From positions 1 to 22,440 of the forward strand of contig DATKZS010000187.1 of NCBI GenBank assembly GCA_035527835.1: a stretch of 22,440 bases of DNA, read 5' to 3'. The notes beneath the pieces are model-generated. The model was given only the letters and a program-made list of their open reading frames with translations, was not told the origin of the DNA and made no database searches. Origin of the DNA: DATKZS01 sp035527835 [NCBI: bacterium] (GTDB lineage: Bacteria > RBG-13-61-14). Position numbers and translations under genes: made by a program. Shown in pieces: positions 7,956 through 14,767 of this stretch (within the stretch, counting starts at the first letter, position 1; the number at the start of each line of letters is the position of its first letter).

Positions 7956-9011
7956 TCACTCCCATCCGCCCCTCACCCACTCCCCCGCGGGCATCGAGTC
8001 GCCGAGCGAGCAGGAGAGCATGCAGGTGGGGCAGAACTCGCGGGCGATGCGGCGGCGCATGTCGCGGGCCTCGCCTCCCGACCAGAGCTTTTCCACGTCC
8101 TCTTTGAGCACGTTTTTCGGGAAGAGGTCGGAGGCCGCGGGGCAGGGGAAGAGGCTGCCGTCGGCGTTGATGTTGATGGTGGTGAAGAGGGTGAGGCAGC
8201 GGCGCGGCCTTGTTCCTCCTCTCAGCACCTCCTTGATGATGCCGTATTGATAGCGGAAGGGCGCGGGGCTCTCGGGCGCGATGCGGTCAAGGAAAGCGAT
8301 CACCCTGCGCCTGTCGTCGTCGCTGAACGCGAGCGCGGCCCCCATGCTCTGGTTCCGGTAAATTTGGTCGGTGACCAGGACCACGTTGAACATGAGGGGC
8401 AGGCCGCGGCCCCTGGCAAAGGCGAAGAGGTCGTCGAGCCCGGCCACGTTGCCCGGCTGGATCACGCAGTTGAGTCCGATCTCGATGCGGGCGGCGGGGT
8501 TGTCGTCGCGCAGTTTGACGAGTCGGCTCAGCGTCTCGGCCACGGCGGCAAAGGCACCGGGCCGGCCGCGGACCTGGTCGTGGATCGCGCCCGTTCCGTC
8601 CAGCGACAGGTGCGCGAACAGGCCGTGGCGGGCGGGATCGAGGGCCCCGCGCATGGCTTTGACGCGGGCGATTACGCGGTCGGGGTCGAGTCCGTTGGTG
8701 GCGAGGCCGAGGGTGCAGAGCGCGGAGAGGGATGAGGCCATGGCGGCGGCGAGCTCGCCGAGGTCGTCGCGGAGCGTGGGCTCGCCGCCGGTGATCCACG
8801 CGGTCTCCACCTTCTGGAACAGCGCGCCCGCGAGCACGCGGCCGAGGTCCGACGCGCCCAGCTCCACGCCCGTTGGCTTCTCCTTCCAGATCCCGCAGTG
8901 GCCGCAATGCCCGTCGCAGCGGAGCGTCGCGTTGAAGCACAGGTATCGGGGCCGGGGCAGGAACAAGCGCCCCGCCGCGTAATAATTCACCAGCCGTTCC
9001 AGGTCATTCAT
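7956..9011 (-). CDS. Radical SAM protein (351 aa)
   Basis: CDGHCGHC places the cluster cysteines at C32, C36 and C39, and GGEPTL begins at 75. A barrel strand ending LATNG and an AHLSLDG strand follow in order. The C-terminal region has a NINADGSLFPCP segment followed by CPTCMLSC, which looks like an auxiliary cluster-binding (SPASM or twitch-like) tail. It belongs to the MoaA/PqqE-like broad group by eye, with no specific substrate indicated. Its ATG overlaps the stop of the upstream gene by eight bases (ATGAATGA), so it is translationally coupled to the radical SAM protein at 9004-10110. Together with the two genes upstream it forms a run of three tightly packed radical SAM genes. Confidence 0.93.
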   Translation of the reverse strand: MNDLERLVNYYAAGRLFLPRPRYLCFNATLRCDGHCGHCGIWKEKPTGVELGASDLGRVLAGALFQKVETAWITGGEPTLRDDLGELAAAMASSLSALCTLGLATNGLDPDRVIARVKAMRGALDPARHGLFAHLSLDGTGAIHDQVRGRPGAFAAVAETLSRLVKLRDDNPAARIEIGLNCVIQPGNVAGLDDLFAFARGRGLPLMFNVVLVTDQIYRNQSMGAALAFSDDDRRRVIAFLDRIAPESPAPFRYQYGIIKEVLRGGTRPRRCLTLFTTININADGSLFPCPAASDLFPKNVLKEDVEKLWSGGEARDMRRRIAREFCPTCMLSCSLGDSMPAGEWVRGGWE

Positions 9012-10110
9012 TGCTCTGCATGGCCTTGTGGAATTCCATGTTCTCGTACACGTACCCGCACTCGCCGCACAGGCAGCCTTCGAGCGCTCCCCCGTTTTCG
9101 CGGATGCCCATCATCTGGTCGCGCTGCCCCTGGTAGCGCTCGGAGTGCCAGATTTCCACGAATGAGCGCTCCATGAGGTTGCCCATGACCGGCTCGCAGT
9201 GGCAGCAGGGCCGGACGTCGCCGTTCGGGTAGATGGCGGCGAAGGAATAGCCGGAGTAGCAGGGGGCTCGCCGGTACAGATTGCCCGAGTCCATCACTCC
9301 ACCGTCGCTGGCGGTCCCGGCATAGCCCAGGAAAAAGCCCTCGGCACGCGCCCGTTCGCCCAGGCGGCCGATCTGGTCGAGGAAGCGCTGGAACCGGCCG
9401 GGCTCGACGCGCAACCCGCGGTTCACGGCCTCTTGGTCAAGCACGATCTCCATGAGCGGAACATAGGTGACCGACTCGACCCCGGTCCTTTTCCCCAGCT
9501 CGAACAGGGCCTCGACGTCATCCGCTGATGACCGGGTCAGCACCACCGACAGGGTGACGCGCGGCCGGGCCGAGCCGATGCGCTTGCGCTCCTTCATCAC
9601 CGTCTCGATGCCGGCGACGATCTCATCGAACGTGTCGCCGCCCGCGGCCGGGTTCTGTTCGCGGTAGGAGCGCGCGGTCCCGGCGTTGAGGCTGACGTGG
9701 AGATCGTGGAGCCGGGCGTGGACCAGGAAGGCGCCGAATTTTTTGAGCCTGGTCCCGTTGGTCACGATGCTGAGCTCGGCTTCGGGGAAGGAGCGGGCGA
9801 ACTGGAAGACCATGGGCACGAGGTGGGAGTAGAGCAGCGGCTCGCCGCCGGTGATGGTGAGTCGTTTGAGTCCGCCGAGGTAATAGAGGTCATCGGCCAG
9901 GCGGTCGAGCAGTCCGCCGGGCAGATCGCCGCCGGCGGCGAAGCGGGGCGTGTGCTTCATGAGGCGCGGGGGGATGGCGTGGAGCGGGCAGAAGCAACAG
10001 GCGGCGTTGCAGCGGGAGGTGGGGATGATCTGGACGTCGGCCGGTCCGCGCAGGGGCCGGCGCGCGCGGATCGAGCCGCTTATGGACCAGATGGTCTCGT
10101 ACGAAAACAT
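9004..10110 (-). CDS. Radical SAM protein with SPASM-like C-terminus (368 aa)
   Basis: CNAACCFC gives cluster ligands C34, C38 and C41, with an extra Cys at 39; GGEP is at 88-91. SIVTNGTRL and LHVSLNAG are the next barrel strands. The C-terminal part has APCYSGYSFAAIYPNGDVRPCCHC, then LCGECG near the end, a clear SPASM-like arrangement for one or two extra clusters. The ATG at 10110 shares a base with the stop of the preceding B12-type radical SAM gene and has GGAG eight bases upstream. Substrate unknown. The IYPNGDVRPCC segment resembles those of SPASM enzymes, which act on peptide or small-molecule substrates, so it does not distinguish between them. Confidence 0.93.
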   Translation of the reverse strand: MFSYETIWSISGSIRARRPLRGPADVQIIPTSRCNAACCFCPLHAIPPRLMKHTPRFAAGGDLPGGLLDRLADDLYYLGGLKRLTITGGEPLLYSHLVPMVFQFARSFPEAELSIVTNGTRLKKFGAFLVHARLHDLHVSLNAGTARSYREQNPAAGGDTFDEIVAGIETVMKERKRIGSARPRVTLSVVLTRSSADDVEALFELGKRTGVESVTYVPLMEIVLDQEAVNRGLRVEPGRFQRFLDQIGRLGERARAEGFFLGYAGTASDGGVMDSGNLYRRAPCYSGYSFAAIYPNGDVRPCCHCEPVMGNLMERSFVEIWHSERYQGQRDQMMGIRENGGALEGCLCGECGYVYENMEFHKAMQSNE

Positions 10111-11888
10111 CAGGGAATCTCCATGATCAGAGGATAGCCGAAGCCCACGGTGTTGTGGTCGGGATGCGCGGCGTCAACGGTCCGGGTCTCGAATTCGAGG
10201 TAGACCTTTTTGCCGCCCCAGTCAAGGAGCGGGACCGTGAATTCGTGCCAGCCCCGGTGCGCCGGGACGCGCTTGGGGTCCAGCGTCTCCTGGAACACCT
10301 CCCGCATCGTGCGCGCGAACCGCCCGACCCGGACCGTGAAGACCACTCCATCGCCCGCGCCCCGCTCCAGCACCGCGGGGTGCATGGCGAGCGAGAAAGT
10401 CAGCTCCGACCGCCGGGGCAGTCTCACCCGGAACCGCGCGCGCGAAGGCGGATGCAGGCGCAGCACCCGACGCGCGTCGTCCCCGATCCAGAAGTAGTCC
10501 TCCCCCACGAAGATCGGGTCCGGCGTCTCCACCCGGGCCTCCCCGAGCCGCTCCACGAAATCGTATTCCGGCAGGGTCCGCCCCAGCTTGCGCCTGAGCT
10601 TCTTCGCGGTGTGGCACTGGTCGCGCAGACGGATCAGCCGCTGGTGCATCTCGCGGATCTCTTCCGGCGGGAACTCCGGAAGCGTGAGCGCGGAGTCCGG
10701 CTGGAAGTACCCGTCGCGCGTCTCCCCCGTCAGCACCCCCCGCTCCTTGGCCACCTGGTAAAGCCGAGTCCCCGGATACGGGTTGAACACCGACACCTGC
10801 ATGTGGTCCGGGCACAGACGCTCGTTCAACCGGTACGTCTCCTCCGCGTCCTCTTTGGTCTCGCCCGGCAGGCCCACCATGTTGAACGCCCACGTCTCCA
10901 GGCCCGCGGCCTCCGCCTCCGCGAACACCCGGACGATCCTTTCCTCCGACATCGGCCGTCCCATGATCTCCCGCCGCGTGCGCTCGCACCCCGACTCCAC
11001 CCCCACCCGCACCATGTCGCAGCCCGCGGCCCGCGCCGTCTGGAGCATCCCGCCGTCAACCGTCTCCGCGTGCACGTTGATGTCAAAGGGCTGAGCGAAT
11101 TCCTTCGGATACCGCGCGCAGAACTCGTCGAACCACTCGCGCTTGAGCGTGAAGATGTCGTCGTTGAAGCGCCATTTCCTGACGTCGTACTCCGCCAGCA
11201 GCGCGCGCATCTCCGCGAGCACGTGGCCGACGCTCCGCCAGCGCACGTATTTGCCCTTGCCGCGGTAAAGCTCGGACAGGCCCTTGTTGGCGCAATAGGT
11301 GCAGCCGTAGGGGCAGCCGCGGCCCGAGAGCATCGAGCATTTGCCGCCCTGCCGCCTCAGGATCTCGTCGAAATTGAAGGACTCGCGGTCCACGAACGGC
11401 AGCGCGTCCAGATCCTGAATCAGCGGCCGCACCGGGTTCTTGATCACCTCGCCCCCGCGCTTTACCCACAGGTTCGCGGTCCCTGAAAAATCGCGGCCCG
11501 CTTCCATCGCGTCCGCGAGCTCCACCATCGCCCCCTCGCCTTCGCCAACGCAGAGCATGTCAAAGCACGGCTCGGTAATGGTCTCGTCGGCCGCCAGCGT
11601 CGCATGCATGCCGCCGATGATCACGGGCAGCCCGAGCGCGTCCTTGATCCAACCCGCGTAGCGCCGGGCCCGCGGGTACTGGTTAGTCACCGAGGAAATG
11701 GCCGCGAGGCCCGGACCTAGCTCGCGCGCCCGCTCCACGATCTCCTCTTCCGACATCTCGTCGTGCGCGTAAATCAGGCGCGCGTCGTGGCCGGAGCGCT
11801 TCAACACCGCGATCAGCGTGCCCACCCCGTGCTGATAGTCGGGAGGCAGCATGGTGCCGACATCAGGATATATGAACAATATTCTCAA
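10110..11888 (-). CDS. B12-binding-type radical SAM protein with C-terminal beta domain (592 aa)
   Basis: Three parts are visible. Residues 1-140 form a Rossmann-like cobalamin-binding-type domain (RILFIYPDVG at 2-11, VIIGGMHATL at 89-98, CVGEGEGA at 113-120). Residues about 180-430 are the radical SAM barrel, with CPYGCTYC giving C192, C196 and C199, and GLPGET at 339-344. Residues about 474-590 are a beta-rich domain (DGVVFTVRV, then DPKRVPAHRGWHEFTVPL, then KVYLEFETR) also recognisable in the GT2 gene upstream. Such enzymes often methylate or rearrange unactivated carbons, for example on lipids or natural products. The TTG start at 11888 is favoured because the domain begins immediately with its first strand and GGAG lies five bases upstream. 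It overlaps the next gene by one base. Confidence 0.93.
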   Translation of the reverse strand: MRILFIYPDVGTMLPPDYQHGVGTLIAVLKRSGHDARLIYAHDEMSEEEIVERARELGPGLAAISSVTNQYPRARRYAGWIKDALGLPVIIGGMHATLAADETITEPCFDMLCVGEGEGAMVELADAMEAGRDFSGTANLWVKRGGEVIKNPVRPLIQDLDALPFVDRESFNFDEILRRQGGKCSMLSGRGCPYGCTYCANKGLSELYRGKGKYVRWRSVGHVLAEMRALLAEYDVRKWRFNDDIFTLKREWFDEFCARYPKEFAQPFDINVHAETVDGGMLQTARAAGCDMVRVGVESGCERTRREIMGRPMSEERIVRVFAEAEAAGLETWAFNMVGLPGETKEDAEETYRLNERLCPDHMQVSVFNPYPGTRLYQVAKERGVLTGETRDGYFQPDSALTLPEFPPEEIREMHQRLIRLRDQCHTAKKLRRKLGRTLPEYDFVERLGEARVETPDPIFVGEDYFWIGDDARRVLRLHPPSRARFRVRLPRRSELTFSLAMHPAVLERGAGDGVVFTVRVGRFARTMREVFQETLDPKRVPAHRGWHEFTVPLLDWGGKKVYLEFETRTVDAAHPDHNTVGFGYPLIMEIP

Positions 11889-11956
11889 GCGATCTCCACA
11901 CCTTCACACCCTTCCAACCATCCACCATTTTCACCAAAGGGGCGTGGGTGCCCTCA

Positions 11957-11992
11957 CCCGCGCATTTGCCCGCGCATTTGCCAGCGCATCCG
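11957..11992. repeat. 12-nt tandem repeat, about three copies
   Basis: CCCGCGCATTTG occurs at 11957-11968 and again perfectly at 11969-11980, with a degenerate third copy at 11981-11992. It lies in the 163-nt gap between the GT2 gene and the B12-type radical SAM gene. No coding sequence is supported in this gap. Confidence 0.8.
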
Positions 11993-12016
11993 TCCGCGCT
12001 GACCCTCATCATGTCA

Positions 12017-12039
12017 GGCACAGGTTGAAAACCCGTGCT
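12017..12039. repeat. Small hairpin, CACAGGTT/AACCCGTG
   Basis: CACAGGTT at 12019-12026 faces AACCCGTG at 12030-12037 across a GAA loop, with one non-Watson-Crick pair; flanking bases extend the stem to 12017-12039. It sits about 12 bases past the stop of the GT2 gene on the minus strand. No T tract follows, so it is a weak candidate for a terminator and may be a dispersed repeat. Confidence 0.7.
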
Positions 12040-12051
12040 ACTAAATAGCGA

Positions 12052-13491
12052 TCACGGATGCCGAAGCGGCTCGCCCGTGACCCGGTTCTTCGCCCACGAG
12101 AGAACGCCGTTGTACAGCCGGTCGCCGGCCGACAGCGCGTCGGTCACGATGCGCGGCGCTCCCCACCCGGCCCAGCCGTAGTCGGTGTTTTCCGAGCGCG
12201 TGGCCAACATCACGGTGACGCGCTTTCCCGCGAAGCGGGCGAGGTCCACCGATGCCTCCACCCAGCGCGGTTCCTCGCCGCGAGCGCCGGGCCCGATTTC
12301 CCGGTGCCACAGCGCCTCGGAGCCAACCATCACCACGAAGAGCACCGGGTCCCTGCGCTGGCCCCGCGCGGCCGGATTGATGGCGGCGCCGAACTCGAGC
12401 CGCGCGCCGGGCGGCACGTGGAGCCGGGCCGCGGCCGCGGAGTTCGGGTTCATGAACAGCGTGGGCCGGGTGTCGGCGCCGAGGGTGAAGCGGGTCCGCA
12501 GAATGCGCGTGCTTTTCTCGACCATGGGCAGCGTGGCCCGGGTCATGGCGCGGGCCAGGTCGTGCGCCGCGTGCCTGTCCACGGGATCGCCGGCGGCCAG
12601 GTAATTTCCAGCCATCTCGGCGGCGAGCCGCGCCGAGTTCCAGGCCAGGAGCGTGAGCCGCGCCGTCAACGGCCGGCCGCCGCGCGCGATGGCCCTGGCC
12701 TGGTCGCGCCAAATGCGGGGGTAGCCGCGGAGCAGAGCGCCCACACCATCAAAGTATAACACGCCGAACCAGCGCTTCACCACGGCCTGGTCGAGCCAGC
12801 CGCGGCGGAAGGCGTGCGCCAGCGTGTCCGCGTGCGAGTGCCGAACCACCGAGCGCGGCTCGAACACGATGCGGTGTCCGGAGAGCAACACCTCCCGCGC
12901 CCACACCAGGTCCTCCGCCCAGTCAACCGCCGGGATCGGAAAAGTATCCTGCAGCGAGCGCCGCCGGCAGCACGACACGTCGTCGAACTCGCAAAAATAA
13001 AAGCGCTCCTCCGGCGCCAGCGCCCAGAAGTCCGTCGCGGGCGCGATTTCCTTGACCACGCGCTCGCGGCCGGAAGACGCCCGGTGTCCGAGCCGGTGCG
13101 CCTCGATCGGGCCGGCGCCCTCCCGCGGCACCTGCCTGGAGTATGCGCCGGCCACGCGGCCATCGGAGGCCACGGCGTCCACCAATGCCGCGAGCCAGTC
13201 CCGGTCGGCGGGGACCGCGTCGGCCACCAGGTAGACCAGGAACTCGCCCCGCGCCTGCATCGAGGCCATCTGCCGCGTGCGGCCGTGCTGGAACTCCGCC
13301 CGCGGGATCTCGATCACGCGCGCGCCGAACGACTTCGCGACCTCCGCGGTCCGGTCGCGCGAGCCGGAGTCAACCACGATGAGCTCGTAATCGAACGGCG
13401 CCCGCTGGGAACGCACGGCTTCGAGGCAGCGCTGGAGATTGCGCTCCTCGTCCCGCGCCACGATGATGATGGAAGCGAGCGGGGTGGTCAT
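12052..13491 (-). CDS. GT2 glycosyltransferase, rhamnosyltransferase-like, with C-terminal beta domain (479 aa)
   Basis: Family 2 glycosyltransferase expected to move a sugar from a nucleotide donor at the inner face of the membrane. The GT-A fold is visible: SIIIVARDEERN at 7-18, ELIVVDSGSRDRT at 36-48, HGRTRQMA at 69-76, the metal-binding DxD-like region ADAVP at 90-94, and WAEDLVWAREVLLSGH at 191-206 with acidic E193 and D194. The HGRTRQ and RHSH (217-220) stretches resemble rhamnosyltransferases. Residues about 342-449 form an extra beta-rich domain (DPVLFVVMV, RWVEASVDLARFAGK, DYGWAGWGAPRI) matching the tail of the B12-type radical SAM protein. Its ATG overlaps the stop of the upstream radical SAM gene by four bases. 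Donor and acceptor are not known. Confidence 0.92.
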   Translation of the reverse strand: MTTPLASIIIVARDEERNLQRCLEAVRSQRAPFDYELIVVDSGSRDRTAEVAKSFGARVIEIPRAEFQHGRTRQMASMQARGEFLVYLVADAVPADRDWLAALVDAVASDGRVAGAYSRQVPREGAGPIEAHRLGHRASSGRERVVKEIAPATDFWALAPEERFYFCEFDDVSCCRRRSLQDTFPIPAVDWAEDLVWAREVLLSGHRIVFEPRSVVRHSHADTLAHAFRRGWLDQAVVKRWFGVLYFDGVGALLRGYPRIWRDQARAIARGGRPLTARLTLLAWNSARLAAEMAGNYLAAGDPVDRHAAHDLARAMTRATLPMVEKSTRILRTRFTLGADTRPTLFMNPNSAAAARLHVPPGARLEFGAAINPAARGQRRDPVLFVVMVGSEALWHREIGPGARGEEPRWVEASVDLARFAGKRVTVMLATRSENTDYGWAGWGAPRIVTDALSAGDRLYNGVLSWAKNRVTGEPLRHP

Positions 13492-14579
13492 GGCGTGAGC
13501 AGGTCCTCGTTAAAGTGGTTGGCGCGGTTCTCGTGGATGCACAGGGAGCAGAACTCGGGGAAGGCGCCCTGGAAAAGGGCGCGGCGGAGCAGGCGGTAGA
13601 GCGGGCCGTTCCAGATTTCGTCGAACGGCTGGGCGCCGAGGTCGCCCATCGGCTCGATCATGCCGCAGCAGGTGAACACGCGGCCGTCCACCCTGACGCC
13701 GAAGGTGAGCCACGGCTCGGCGCAGGTCTGCGTGAGCGCCGGGCCGGCGGCGAGGTAGTGGGAGGAAAAGACCAGGCCGAGGCGGGCGGCCTCGCGGGCG
13801 GCCTCGCGCACGTCCTCGACCACGTTCTCGGCCTCCACGGCGTGCTCGTGATAAAACGCGAAGTATTCCGAGTCGAAGCAGAACACTGGGGTCAGCGGCT
13901 CGACCACCAGGTGGTTTATTCCGAGCGACGCGGCGAGGGGCACGGCCCGGGTGATCTCCGTAGCGTTGAGGTCGGAGACGGTGAACTGCATGTTGAGGAA
14001 GGGCCGCTCGGAGCCCGCGAGTTTTTTCAGCTCGGCCAGGCGCCGGATGTTGGCGGTGACGCGCCCGAAATCGGCGGGCACGCGGATTTTCGCGTAGGTC
14101 TCGGCGGTGGCGCCGTCAATGGAAAAGGAGATGGTGTCCACCCCGGACGCGATCATCTCGCGGGCCCTGGCCTCGTCGAGCAGGGTGGCGTTGGAGTTGA
14201 AGTGGACCTCGATGGCGTGGCGCTTCAAGCGGCGCACGATGTCGAAGAATTTCGGGTGCAAGAGCGGCTCTCCGCCGCCGGAGAGGAAGGCCCGGGCCAC
14301 GTAGGGCAGGACGGATTCGATTTTGGGCAGCAGCTCGAGGTCGAACATCTCGGTGCGGTAGGGCTCGCGGGGGAGCCCGATGGTGGTGGGGCACATGGGG
14401 CAGCGCAGGTTGCACACGGCGGTGGCTTCGAGATAGAGGACGGCGGGATACGACTCCAGGTCCTCCCGGCCATGGGCCGCGGCCTCCCGGAGCTTCACCA
14501 GGTTCTGCTCGCGCGCGGCGCGTCCGGCCTTGTTTTCCGGCATGATCACCATGTTTTTGATTCCCGGCGCGCGGCCCAA
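13488..14579 (-). CDS. Radical SAM protein with SPASM domain (up to 363 aa)
   Basis: CNLRCPMC places cluster ligands at C56, C60 and C63 when counted from the TTG at 14579, and GGGEP is at 101-105. VHFNSNATLL and ISFSIDGA follow as barrel strands. The C-terminus has TCAEPWLTFGV, VFTCCGM, a PFDEIWNG stretch and FCSLCIHEN, the usual SPASM pattern. The first gene after a good promoter at 14626-14655, it heads the leftward group. The start is uncertain: TTG at 14579 has a weak site, while ATG at 14552 has GGGA nine bases upstream and would give 354 residues; the missing residues are not part of the fold. SPASM proteins of this shape modify peptides or other small molecules; no precursor peptide is visible. 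Confidence 0.92.
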   Translation of the reverse strand: MGRAPGIKNMVIMPENKAGRAAREQNLVKLREAAAHGREDLESYPAVLYLEATAVCNLRCPMCPTTIGLPREPYRTEMFDLELLPKIESVLPYVARAFLSGGGEPLLHPKFFDIVRRLKRHAIEVHFNSNATLLDEARAREMIASGVDTISFSIDGATAETYAKIRVPADFGRVTANIRRLAELKKLAGSERPFLNMQFTVSDLNATEITRAVPLAASLGINHLVVEPLTPVFCFDSEYFAFYHEHAVEAENVVEDVREAAREAARLGLVFSSHYLAAGPALTQTCAEPWLTFGVRVDGRVFTCCGMIEPMGDLGAQPFDEIWNGPLYRLLRRALFQGAFPEFCSLCIHENRANHFNEDLLTP

Positions 14580-14599
14580 GTTCCGCCCGCGTGCCCTGC

Positions 14600-14614
14600 C
14601 CGCTCGCTGAGCGG
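14600..14614. other. Leader hairpin of the radical SAM operon
   Basis: CCGCTC at 14600-14605 and GAGCGG at 14609-14614 form a perfect 6-bp stem with a three-base loop. It lies just downstream of the predicted minus-strand start site, so it would be at the 5' end of the operon mRNA. It may stabilise the message; nothing indicates a riboswitch. Confidence 0.5.
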
Positions 14615-14625
14615 ACCTGACATAG

Positions 14626-14655
14626 ATTGTAGCCGCTCGTCTCGCGCGGGGTCAA
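14626..14655 (-). promoter_or_regulatory. Sigma70-type promoter for the radical SAM operon
   Basis: On the minus strand, TTGACC (14650-14655) and TACAAT (14626-14631) are separated by 18 bases, matching five of six consensus bases each. Transcription would start near 14619 and run into the radical SAM gene at 14579 or 14552 after a 40-70 base leader. Confidence 0.6.
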
Positions 14656-14675
14656 GGAGCGGGCGGCGCGCCATT

Positions 14676-14703
14676 TTGTTATCCTTAAAAATGAATTTAC
14701 AAT
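14676..14703 (+). promoter_or_regulatory. Sigma70-type promoter for the membrane sulfatase-fold gene
   Basis: TTGTTA (14676-14681) and TACAAT (14698-14703) are separated by 16 bases on the plus strand, with AT-rich sequence between. It would start near 14710, about 57 bases before the ATG at 14768. It faces away from the minus-strand promoter, about 20 bases away. Confidence 0.45.
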
Positions 14704-14767
14704 AACGTGGTCGGCGCATGATTTTATCGCGGGCGTTAATTCCGTTGGCCCATTTTCCGGGAGGATC

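Noticed and set aside
7956-14579. Ribosomally made peptide (RiPP) cluster interpretation of the SPASM radical SAM genes
   Set aside because: No small precursor frame with a ribosome-binding site was found in the gaps on either strand, and no peptidase, cyclodehydratase or precursor-binding domain is present.
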